Shown piece after piece: positions 6,812 through 13,401 of a stretch of DNA of 18,909 bases. A program made the translations under genes and the position numbers. The stretch covers positions 1 through 18,909 of the forward strand of contig JAWVFT010000137.1 in NCBI GenBank assembly GCA_033855775.1, given 5' to 3'. Under the pieces are notes generated by a model. That model was not told the DNA's origin, searched no databases, and was given only the letters and a program-made list of their open reading frames with translations. Within the stretch, counting starts at the first letter, position 1, and each line of letters starts with the position of its first letter. The stretch is from DASVTR01 sp033855775 (GTDB taxonomy: Bacteria > Acidobacteriota > Blastocatellia > Pyrinomonadales > Pyrinomonadaceae).

Positions 6812-9800
6812 ATGAAAGCAGCGCGGCCTCCCAACTCCGGTCACTCAAGGCGCACGTGGACGCCCTACTTTATTCTGGCGGTGGCTCTGCTGACGACGCT
6901 GGTGGCCACCTACTACGTGTTGAAGACCGCCGACACGAAAGACCAGATACAGTTTCAAAACACAGTCCTGCGAGCGCAGGACGACATCCGCGACCGCCTC
7001 GATGTCTACATTGATTTGCTCCACTCAGGCAGCGCGCTCTTTGCCGTGAACGGTGCCGTGAGCCGCGAGCAGTTTCATGCGTTCGTCGAGCAGTTGGATG
7101 TGTCGCGCCGTTATCCGGGCGTGCAGGGCATAGGTTTTTCGGCGCGCGTCAAGCCGGAAGAGAAAGAGCAGTTCGCGGCGGAGATGAGGCGGCAGGGCAT
7201 AGCGGATTTCAAGTTTAAGCCGGAGGAGCCGCGCGACGAGTATCACTCGATTATCTATATCGAGCCGCTGAACGAGCGCAACCGCCCTGTCATCGGCTTC
7301 GATATGTTTACGGAGCCAACGCGACGCGCCGCGATGGAGCAGGCGCGCGACAGCGGCGCGGCAGCCGCTTCGGGCAAGGTCACGCTGCTACAGGAACAGA
7401 ACGAAGAGCAGAAGCAGGCGGGCTTTCTCATCTACGTTCCCGTCTATCGCGGCGGGCAGATTCCCGCCGCCGTCGCCGAACGTCAGGCCGCGCTTGTCGG
7501 CTTCGTCTACAGCCCGTTTCGGGTTGACGACCTGCTTCAGGGCATCTTCGGCAACGAGAGTTATCACAGCGTTGATTTTCAAATCTTCGATGGCGAGCGG
7601 GCGACGCCCGACACGCTGCTGCATCGCTCGGAGCAGAGCGCAAGCTCCGGCACGCCGCATTACACGGCCACGACGAGCCTGCGCGTCGCGGGGCGAACAT
7701 GGACTATCAACTTCGGCTCGCGCCCCGAGTTCGATAGCGTCTCAGGCTCGCGCCTCGTCCCGCTGGTTCCCATCGGCGGGCTATTGATTAGCGTCCTGCT
7801 CTTTGGCGTCACCCTTTCACAGACGCGCGCCAGCACGGCGGCCAGCCGCTCTGCCTTTGAACTCAGACAATCCGAGGAAGCCTTGCGCGAGAGCGAGTCG
7901 CGTCTCCGGCGGCTGGTCGAAGCCAACGTCGTCGGGCTGATTCTCGCCGATGTCAAAGGCTACATCGTCGAGGCCAACGACGCCTTCCTGAACATCATCG
8001 GCTACACGCGCGAAGACCTCGCGGGCGGCAAACTCAACCGCGCCAAAATCACGCCGCCCGAATACAGGCATCTCTACGAACGCGCCGCCGCGGAGATGAA
8101 ACGAACGGGCAGCCATGTGCCTTACGAGAAGGAGTACATTCGCAAAGACGGAACGCGCGTGCCAGTCCTCGTCGGCATGGCTTACCTCGGCGGGCCGGAC
8201 GACACGACCGTCGGCTTTATCCTTGACCTGACCGAGCGCAAGCGCTCCGAGCAAGTGTTGCGCGAAGCAGACCGTCGCGCCCTGACCGAATACAAACGCT
8301 TGCTTGAGCGCATCAGCAGTCTGGCGCAAGCCCTCGGCACGGCGCGCGAACTCATCATGGTCTATCGCGCCCTGCGCGACTTCGCCATTAGCTCCGCGCC
8401 CTGCATCGGCATCTTCATCTCGCTCTATGACCCGCGCCGCGACGTGCGCAGCGCCGCATACGCATGGGGCGACGGCGAAGAGATTGACATCTCGCAGTTG
8501 CCGCCGTTGCCGATAACGAACGACGGCCCGAACAGCCGCGCCATCAGAACCGGCGAGATAATCGTGACCGATGATTATCAATCTCGCGCGCCGGGGCATC
8601 CGGGCATCAAGGTCGGCGTGGATAACGGCTTGCTGCCGAACTCGTCGCTGGTCGTGCCGATGTCCGTCATGGGGCGCACCGTTGGCACGATTGATGTTCA
8701 GAGCTACGACCTCGCAGCTTACAAAGAAGAACACGCGACCGCTCTCAGGATGGCGGCCAACCTCGCTGCGGTCGCCATTGAAAACGTGCGTCTCTTCGAG
8801 CACGAAAACAGAGCGCGCCGCCTCGCCGAAGAATCCAACCGGATGAAGGACGAATTTCTCGCCACCGTCTCGCACGAACTGCGCACGCCCCTGACTTCGA
8901 TTCTGGGCTGGTCGCGCCTGCTCTCGTCCGGCTCGCTCGACGAAGCCAAAGCGAAGCAGGCCGTCGAAACCATCGAGCGCAACGCCAAGTCGCAGGCCCA
9001 GATTATCGACGACATTTTGGATGTCTCGCGCATCATCACGGGCAAGCTCCACGTCGATGTCGAAGCGGTCGAGATGGGCGGCATCATCGAGGCGGCGACC
9101 AACGCCGTCCGCCCGGCGGCCGACGCCAAGCGCATTCGCCTGGAGACAATCTTCGACGCGCAGCCGATTCTCGTCAGCGGCGACGGCAATCGCCTGCAAC
9201 AAATCATCTGGAACCTGCTCGCCAACGCGGTCAAGTTCACGCCCGCGGGTGGCCGCATACAGGTTCGTCTTGAGCAAGTCGCTTCGCACGTCGAAGTGAC
9301 TGTGACGGACACAGGGCAAGGAATCGACGCGGAGTTTTTGCCTTACGTCTTCGACCGCTTTCGTCAGGCCGACGCCAGCACCACGCGCCAGCACGGCGGC
9401 CTCGGGCTCGGCCTTGCGATTGTGCGTCATCTGGTCGAGCTACACGGCGGAACGGTGCAGGCCGAAAGCCCCGGCGCCGGCGCAGGCTCAAGCTTTAAAG
9501 TGAAGCTGCCGTTGCTCGGGCTGCGGGCGCAGCCGGACATCGCGCCGCAGGACTCGCAACACGCGCAGACGCCGCGCGCTCAAGCCGACGACGGCGACGA
9601 GCAACCGCTGCTCACGGGCTTGCGCGTGCTCGTGGTCGAAGATGAAGCCGACACGCGCGCGATGATTCAGATGATTCTTGAGGGGCGCGACGCGCTGGTC
9701 TATGTGGTCGCGTCCGGCGACGAAGCCTTGCGGGCTATCGAAGAATGGCACCCGGAAGTGCTCGTCTCAGACATCGGGATGCCGGAGATGGACGGCTACC

Positions 9801-10003
9801 AGTTGATGGAAAAAGTGAGAGCGGCGGAAGCGACGCGCGGGCACAGTCTTCCCGCGATGGCTCTGACCGCGTATGCCAGAGGGGAAGACCGCGAACGCTC
9901 CATCGCCGCTGGCTACCAGAGACATTTGGTGAAGCCCGTCGAGCCTTCGGACTTAATCACAGCCGTCGCCGAACTGGCCGCCCAACGTGTCACAAAAAGC
10001 TGA
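6812..10003 (+). CDS. Membrane hybrid histidine kinase: CHASE-PAS-GAF-HisKA-HATPase-REC
   Basis: Domains in order: a first membrane helix (about 17-38), an extracytoplasmic CHASE sensor (about 60-305), a second membrane helix (about 315-336), a helical linker, PAS/PAC (about 365-478), GAF (about 495-660), HisKA, HATPase and a receiver. The H-box V-S-H-E-L-R-T-P puts the phospho-accepting histidine at 688. The N-box N-L-L-A-N-A-V-K-F-T spans 801-810, the G1 box D-T-G-Q-G starts at 832 and the G2 region G-L-G-L-G is at 863-867. The receiver (about 937-1055) has E943/D944, phospho-acceptor D987 and K1041. All catalytic residues are present. A CHASE domain implies a small extracellular ligand, which cannot be named. 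No separate response regulator or output gene follows, so the signal leaves by a distant phosphotransfer partner or by the receiver itself. ATG 6812 lacks a Shine-Dalgarno sequence and directly follows a TCGTCCC repeat. Confidence 0.93.
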   Translation: MKAARPPNSGHSRRTWTPYFILAVALLTTLVATYYVLKTADTKDQIQFQNTVLRAQDDIRDRLDVYIDLLHSGSALFAVNGAVSREQFHAFVEQLDVSRRYPGVQGIGFSARVKPEEKEQFAAEMRRQGIADFKFKPEEPRDEYHSIIYIEPLNERNRPVIGFDMFTEPTRRAAMEQARDSGAAAASGKVTLLQEQNEEQKQAGFLIYVPVYRGGQIPAAVAERQAALVGFVYSPFRVDDLLQGIFGNESYHSVDFQIFDGERATPDTLLHRSEQSASSGTPHYTATTSLRVAGRTWTINFGSRPEFDSVSGSRLVPLVPIGGLLISVLLFGVTLSQTRASTAASRSAFELRQSEEALRESESRLRRLVEANVVGLILADVKGYIVEANDAFLNIIGYTREDLAGGKLNRAKITPPEYRHLYERAAAEMKRTGSHVPYEKEYIRKDGTRVPVLVGMAYLGGPDDTTVGFILDLTERKRSEQVLREADRRALTEYKRLLERISSLAQALGTARELIMVYRALRDFAISSAPCIGIFISLYDPRRDVRSAAYAWGDGEEIDISQLPPLPITNDGPNSRAIRTGEIIVTDDYQSRAPGHPGIKVGVDNGLLPNSSLVVPMSVMGRTVGTIDVQSYDLAAYKEEHATALRMAANLAAVAIENVRLFEHENRARRLAEESNRMKDEFLATVSHELRTPLTSILGWSRLLSSGSLDEAKAKQAVETIERNAKSQAQIIDDILDVSRIITGKLHVDVEAVEMGGIIEAATNAVRPAADAKRIRLETIFDAQPILVSGDGNRLQQIIWNLLANAVKFTPAGGRIQVRLEQVASHVEVTVTDTGQGIDAEFLPYVFDRFRQADASTTRQHGGLGLGLAIVRHLVELHGGTVQAESPGAGAGSSFKVKLPLLGLRAQPDIAPQDSQHAQTPRAQADDGDEQPLLTGLRVLVVEDEADTRAMIQMILEGRDALVYVVASGDEALRAIEEWHPEVLVSDIGMPEMDGYQLMEKVRAAEATRGHSLPAMALTAYARGEDRERSIAAGYQRHLVKPVEPSDLITAVAELAAQRVTKS

Positions 10004-10029
10004 AAACTTTTGCCCGTTGGATGTAGAAT
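10000..10029 (+). promoter_or_regulatory. Possible promoter in front of the alpha/beta hydrolase cluster
   Basis: A TAGAAT box (10024-10029) lies 18 bases after a CTGAAA (10000-10005; 4 of 6 matches to TTGACA). It follows the kinase stop and could start a transcript for the hydrolase, thioesterase and 93-residue genes. The -35 is weak, and it is a pattern match only. Confidence 0.3.
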
Positions 10030-10055
10030 AAGCGCTCAAAATCAGATTACAGCAG

Positions 10056-10140
10056 AACGATGAATGACGAACTATCGAGAGCTTCTCTTTCATCCCTCGC
10101 GCATCCTTCACCTTTCCTCGCCGGCGGCGCTCATCGTTTC
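10056..10140 (+). repeat. Degenerate heptamer-like inverted array upstream of the alpha/beta hydrolase
   Basis: The spacer starts with CGATGAA-TGACGAA words (10058-10071). It then switches to pyrimidine-rich words, including TCCCTCG, TTCACCT and TTCCTCG (about 10084-10120). AACGATGA (10056-10063) has an exact reverse complement, TCATCGTT, at 10131-10138. The pattern matches the other spacers but is more worn, and no strong continuous stem is seen. Confidence 0.55.
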
Positions 10141-10157
10141 AAAGGCAGGTTGAAGAT

Positions 10158-10955
10158 ATGAACAGCATCCGCGTCCGTGGCATCGAGATGGCTTACGATG
10201 ATGTCGGCTCCGGCCCGTCAATCGTGCTGCTCCACGGCTACCCTTTCAATCGCTCGCTGTGGCGCGAGCAGGCGGAATTTTTGAGCGCGCGTCACCACCG
10301 CGTCATCACGCCCGACCTGCGCGGCTTCGGAGAGACGGCAACAAGCGAGACGGCGACGATGAAAGAGATGGCCGACGACGTGGCGGCCTTGCTGGACGAG
10401 CTTGAGATTCGCCGCGCGACCGTCGGCGGCCTTTCGATGGGCGGCTACGTCGCGCTCGCTTTCTATCGTCGCTTCCCTTTGCGCGTCCGCGCTCTCTTGC
10501 TCGCGGACACGCGCGCGCACGCAGACATGGACGAAGCGCGTCGCAATCGCGCGGAGCAGGCTCAAACAATCCTAAGCGAAGGGATGGAAGCAATCGCGGG
10601 CGAGATGCTGGCCAAGCTGCTCGCGCCCGCGACGTTCATGGAGCGGCCGGAGATTGTGGCGCGCGTCCGCCGGATGATAACCGGCACGCAGCCGGAAGGC
10701 GCAGCCGCCGCGCTCGCAGGCATGGCCGCGCGCGTTGACCAGACGAATTTTCTGCCGAGCATTTACGCGCCCGCGCTCATCCTTGTCGGCAGCCTCGACA
10801 AGCTGACGCCGCCGCAGGATTCGGAGTTGATGCATCGTGAGATTCGCGGCTCGCGTCTGGAAATCATTAAAGGGGCGGCGCACATGTCCAACCTCGAACG
10901 GCCCGCCGAGTTCAACCGCGCGCTCGACAGATTTCTGCAAGCGCTGCAACCTTGA
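10158..10955 (+). CDS. Alpha/beta-fold hydrolase
   Basis: A typical 265-residue alpha/beta hydrolase with a full catalytic triad. The nucleophile is Ser93 in G-G-L-S-M-G-G-Y, the acid is probably Asp214 in V-G-S-L-D-K-L-T-P-P, and the base is His242 in G-A-A-H-M-S-N-L-E. The oxyanion-hole segment L-L-H-G-Y-P-F is at 24-30. A helical cap (about 120-190) lies between the core halves. There is no signal peptide, so it acts in the cytoplasm. The family includes esterases, 3-oxoadipate enol-lactonases, haloperoxidase-like proteins and MenH-like enzymes, and the substrate cannot be chosen from sequence. Its stop is 15 bases before the thioesterase ATG, so the two are probably in one operon and may act on related acyl compounds. 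Confidence 0.9.
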   Translation: MNSIRVRGIEMAYDDVGSGPSIVLLHGYPFNRSLWREQAEFLSARHHRVITPDLRGFGETATSETATMKEMADDVAALLDELEIRRATVGGLSMGGYVALAFYRRFPLRVRALLLADTRAHADMDEARRNRAEQAQTILSEGMEAIAGEMLAKLLAPATFMERPEIVARVRRMITGTQPEGAAAALAGMAARVDQTNFLPSIYAPALILVGSLDKLTPPQDSELMHREIRGSRLEIIKGAAHMSNLERPAEFNRALDRFLQALQP

Positions 10956-10970
10956 AGATTGATTGAAGCG

Positions 10971-11420
10971 ATGAATCATTTCTTGAAATACAGCATCGAG
11001 GAACGCGTGCGTTGGGGCGACGTTGACGCGGCGCGGATAATTTTCTACGGCGCGTACATACGCTTCTTCGAGTTTGCGGAAACCGAACTCTTCCGCGCGG
11101 TCGGGCTGCCCTACAGCGTCATGTTCGACGAGCTCGACATCTGGCTGCCGCGCGCTCATCTGGAATGCGACTTTCGCCGCGCCGCGCAGTTGGACGACCT
11201 GCTTGTCGTCTCCGCCTACATCGGGCGCATCGGCACAAAATCGCTGCGGCTCAACTTTGAAGTGCGCCGCAATGGCGCGGAAGAGATTGTTGCCGAAGCG
11301 CACTTCATCCTCGTCGCCGTCCGCCGCGACACGTTCGAAACCGTCGCCCTTCCCGCCGAGTTGAAACGCCGCCTCGCGCCCTACACGCAACCGACGGCGG
11401 AAGATGAGAGCCAGCCATGA
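10971..11420 (+). CDS. Hotdog-fold acyl-CoA thioesterase (YbgC/4-hydroxybenzoyl-CoA type)
   Basis: The protein of about 149 residues has the hotdog thioesterase signature near its start: V-R-W-G-D-V-D-A-A-R-I-I-F-Y-G-A-Y, then F-F-E-F-A-E-T-E. The first Asp of D-V-D is the expected catalytic residue. In YbgC the following residues are A-G-G, whereas here they are A-A-R, so Gly is replaced by Arg beside the active site. It would hydrolyse acyl-CoA or aryl-CoA thioesters in the cytoplasm. ATG 10971 is chosen; an in-frame TTG at 10959 would add four residues and sit 3 bases after the previous stop. Its stop codon overlaps the next start (ATGA), which indicates translational coupling with the 93-residue gene. 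Confidence 0.88.
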   Translation: MNHFLKYSIEERVRWGDVDAARIIFYGAYIRFFEFAETELFRAVGLPYSVMFDELDIWLPRAHLECDFRRAAQLDDLLVVSAYIGRIGTKSLRLNFEVRRNGAEEIVAEAHFILVAVRRDTFETVALPAELKRRLAPYTQPTAEDESQP

Positions 11421-11698
11421 TTGACGACACGAGCTTGGAGTTCGACATGTTCGAGGACGCGCGCCAGCGGCTCGTCCATGTCCTCGTCACGCAGGGACGC
11501 GAGCGTCTTGAGTCGGAAAAAATCGCGCTCTACGTCATTCAGGGTTTGCGCGACATGCCCCGCCTCATCACCATGCTCTCCGAGCCGCGCTCTCATTCAC
11601 AAGCGAAAATCCTGCAAGCCCTCGGCGTCGTCTTAGACAACGCCGCCGCCCTCGAAAAAGCCAGAGCCTTGCTGCTCGGACTTGAAGAGCAATCATGA
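11417..11698 (+). CDS. Small conserved-looking protein of unknown function (93 residues)
   Basis: I do not recognise this protein. It starts with ATG overlapping the thioesterase stop (ATGA), the usual sign of a coupled operon gene. The sequence is mostly helical: an acidic start (D-D-T-S-L-E-F-D-M-F-E-D-A), a middle helix S-E-K-I-A-L-Y-V-I-Q-G-L-R-D-M-P-R-L-I, and a C-terminal helix rich in Ala/Leu/Glu. There is no membrane segment, signal peptide or cysteine. The overlap and the codon use, similar to its neighbours, argue that it is a real gene. A role as a partner of the thioesterase is only a guess from position. Confidence 0.75.
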   Translation: MIDDTSLEFDMFEDARQRLVHVLVTQGRERLESEKIALYVIQGLRDMPRLITMLSEPRSHSQAKILQALGVVLDNAAALEKARALLLGLEEQS

Positions 11699-11700
11699 AT

Positions 11701-11809
11701 GACGATTGACACGTAACGATTGACGAGCAACGTTTGATGAACGACGTTTGATGAGCGACGAAGGATGACGGCGTGATGAATGACGAAAGCGGAAAGGATG
11801 AAATGTAAC
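11701..11809 (+). repeat. Degenerate 7/14-base repeat array between convergent genes
   Basis: From 11702 the DNA divides into successive 7-base words: ACGATTG, ACACGTA, ACGATTG, ACGAGCA, ACGTTTG, ATGAACG, ACGTTTG, ATGAGCG, ACGAAGG, ATGACGG and so on. The 14-base pair ACGTTTGATGAACG/ACGTTTGATGAGCG is a near-exact tandem duplication (11730-11757). The array starts just after the 93-residue gene's stop and runs up to the hairpin at 11810. No believable reading frame lies here. Confidence 0.8.
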
Positions 11810-11855
11810 GATGAAAGCGTGGCGTTTCAAACGTTTGAATCGCCACGCTTTCATC
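11810..11855. terminator. Strong palindrome between convergent genes, probable bidirectional terminator or repeat element
   Basis: Positions 11810-11824 are the exact reverse complement of 11841-11855. After one T/T mismatch the centre is itself a 14-base palindrome, TTCAAACGTTTGAA (11826-11839). The element lies between the plus-strand 93-residue gene and the minus-strand flavoprotein, 27 bases past the latter's stop. There is no T-tract on either side, so termination is inferred from position. The AAAGCGTGG/CCACGCTTT core recurs at 15215-15262. Confidence 0.7.
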
Positions 11856-11882
11856 CTTCATCGTCGCTTTCCGAATCGCTGC

Positions 11883-13106
11883 TTAGCGCGGCCAGACGGC
11901 GCTGCGGGCCAGCTTGCGCTTGAGCGAGACGTAGCCTTGATCGCCCGCGACCAACTCGCGCAGGACACGACGGATGCCGCCGTGCGCCCGCCCCAGTTCA
12001 ATCATTCTTTCGGTAAACGGCGCTCCCCAGAGCTGCCCGTAAAATCGCCCGCGCATCTCGGCGGCTCGCTTCAACTCGCGCCCGAAGTCATCGCGCCACA
12101 GTTGCTCATAATCGAGCGGACGCCCCGCCAGATAACTCTGCGCGAAAAGCTCAGCCGAGCGCAGCGCGTAGAAGATGCCCTCGCCCGTCACGGGGTCCGC
12201 GAAGCCCGCCGCATCGCCAAGCAAAGCCCAACCCTGACCAGCCGCGCGTCTGGTCTTCCAGGTCTCCGCCGCGAGTCCCGGAATGCGCGCCGCGTATCGC
12301 TCGGTCGCAGCTTGCAGCTTCTCCTTAATCAACTCATCGCGCGCGCGGTCTTCGTCTCTCGCCACCCAGAGCGGCGCCGCGCTGTCTGCGCGCATACGAT
12401 AATAACCAATCATGAAATCCCAGAGCATGCGGTCGAGGGCTTTGTGGTCGAAGGCGTCCTGCGACGTGGCGATGCCGAAGGAGAGATGGTCAACGCGCGG
12501 AAAGGCCCAGGCGTAACCGGCCCAACGCGGCAGAAAAGCGATGATGGTCGGCGCGCTTTCCACAGCGGGCAGCGGCGCGCGATAGCCGAATGCGACTTCC
12601 ATCTCGGCGGGCGGCAACGCGCCTGCCAGCCGCTTCGCAATCGGACTGTTCGCCCCGTCAGCCGCGACGAGAAGCGGCGCGCTCCACTCTTCACCGCTTC
12701 TGCTTCGCGCAATCCAATCGTCCTTTTCGCTGGCGCGCATCTGACATGAAACGCGCCCGGCGAAGACTTGCGCTCCGGCACGTCGCGCTCTCTCAAGCAA
12801 GTATGAATCGAAGGCCGTGCGCGAGTAGATGGCGAACGGCTCTTCGAGTTTCAGTCGCAGCCGCTTTCCGGCGGGCGAGTACATCTCAACTTCGTCAATC
12901 GTGCGCCCGACGGCTCCGAGCAACTGCGGCCAAGCCTTCAAAGCCTTCGAGGTCACGCCGCCGCCGCAAGCCTTCGGCTCATGCGCAGGCCGCCCGTCAA
13001 AGAGAGCCACGCTCACGCCCGCTTGCGCCAGATGCTCAGCCGCGAACGAACCGGCTGGCCCCGCCCCGACAATTAAGACCTCAAACTTTTGACACGCTCC
13101 GCCCAT
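11883..13106 (-). CDS. FAD-dependent oxidoreductase of the geranylgeranyl reductase family
   Basis: The 407-residue flavoprotein begins with a dinucleotide-binding motif, V-G-A-G-P-A-G-S (13-20). It carries K-A-C-G-G-G (45-50), the K-x-C-G-G motif typical of geranylgeranyl reductases. V-A-A-D-G-A-N-S (147-154) and L-L-G-D-A-A-G-F-A-D-P-V-T-G-E-G-I (295-311) are the further FAD-binding motifs, and G-Y-A-W-A-F-P-R (197-204) is also characteristic. Members reduce isoprenoid double bonds (chlorophyll side chains, archaeal lipids, menaquinone) or act on other polyprenoids. The substrate here is unknown. No photosynthesis genes are seen. ATG 13106 gives a natural N-terminus a few residues before the first beta strand. 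It converges with the hydrolase/thioesterase operon and diverges from the AMMECR1 gene. Confidence 0.88.
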   Translation of the reverse strand: MGGACQKFEVLIVGAGPAGSFAAEHLAQAGVSVALFDGRPAHEPKACGGGVTSKALKAWPQLLGAVGRTIDEVEMYSPAGKRLRLKLEEPFAIYSRTAFDSYLLERARRAGAQVFAGRVSCQMRASEKDDWIARSRSGEEWSAPLLVAADGANSPIAKRLAGALPPAEMEVAFGYRAPLPAVESAPTIIAFLPRWAGYAWAFPRVDHLSFGIATSQDAFDHKALDRMLWDFMIGYYRMRADSAAPLWVARDEDRARDELIKEKLQAATERYAARIPGLAAETWKTRRAAGQGWALLGDAAGFADPVTGEGIFYALRSAELFAQSYLAGRPLDYEQLWRDDFGRELKRAAEMRGRFYGQLWGAPFTERMIELGRAHGGIRRVLRELVAGDQGYVSLKRKLARSAVWPR

Positions 13107-13185
13107 CGTTCTTTATCGTTCTTTTCCGTTCAAGCTGTGCGAGCGCCAACTCGCCGCGCTTCAGTTTACTTCGCTTCGGCCTGAC

Positions 13186-13215
13186 ATCATAAATGGCCTT
13201 TCCACCGCGGCGCAA
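13186..13215 (-). promoter_or_regulatory. Possible promoter of the flavoprotein gene
   Basis: On the minus strand TTGCGC (13215-13210) and TATGAT (13191-13186; 5 of 6 to TATAAT) are 18 bases apart. This would give a leader of about 70 bases before ATG 13106. The -35 is poor; pattern match only. Confidence 0.35.
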
Positions 13216-13222
13216 TTCAAGC

Positions 13223-13260
13223 TTGCGGGCGAGCGCGCCCGGTGTGCTAGAATGCGCTCG
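13223..13260 (+). promoter_or_regulatory. Possible promoter and operator-like inverted repeat for the AMMECR1 fusion gene
   Basis: TTGCGG (13223-13228) and TAGAAT (13248-13253) are 19 bases apart, a slightly long spacer. The 7-base inverted repeat CGAGCGC (13230-13236)/GCGCTCG (13254-13260) flanks the -10 box. A repressor bound there would block the promoter. It lies in the divergent gap between 13106 and 13398. Nothing else clear is seen in that ~290-base gap, apart from the candidate small ORF. Confidence 0.4.
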
Positions 13261-13401
13261 TTCCCCAAAATTCATTTCCCCTTCACAGACCGCTGGCCGC
13301 TCGAAGAACTCGGCTTGAGGTCAAACGTCTTGCGCCGCGCTCTTGAGCAAGTCAACGCGCGCCGCGAGATAGCGACGAGCAGGCTCCGGTGTCAAAGATG
13401 A
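13252..13401 (+). CDS. Candidate 49-residue leader ORF overlapping the AMMECR1 fusion start
   Basis: An ATG at 13252 opens a 49-codon frame whose TGA (13399-13401) overlaps the ATG of the next gene at 13398 (ATGA). The peptide starts M-R-S-F-P-K-I-H-F-P-F and its middle (W-P-L-E-E-L-G-L-R-S-N-V-L) looks protein-like. No ribosome-binding site is seen. Its ATG overlaps the proposed -10 box, so if that promoter is used this start would not be transcribed. I do not recognise a family. It may be a leader peptide, a remnant or chance. Confidence 0.25.
   Translation: MRSFPKIHFPFTDRWPLEELGLRSNVLRRALEQVNARREIATSRLRCQR

Noticed and set aside
5897..6844. 315-codon minus-strand ORF across the VWA gene
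   Set aside because: It is antisense to the MIDAS-containing VWA frame and runs through the heptamer hairpin; no recognisable motif.
7817..9430. Long minus-strand ORF (537 codons) across the hybrid kinase
   Set aside because: It is antisense to PAS, GAF and kinase motifs that are clearly coding on the plus strand. GC-rich third positions commonly leave the opposite strand open. Its own product shows no domain.
11811..12749. 312-codon plus-strand ORF opposite the flavoprotein gene
   Set aside because: It starts inside the 11810-11855 palindrome and is antisense to conserved FAD-binding motifs. The product is Arg-rich and featureless.
13081..13275. 64-codon minus-strand ORF upstream of and overlapping the flavoprotein start
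   Set aside because: It has no ribosome-binding site or family resemblance and overlaps the flavoprotein gene in another frame. The proposed flavoprotein promoter lies inside it.
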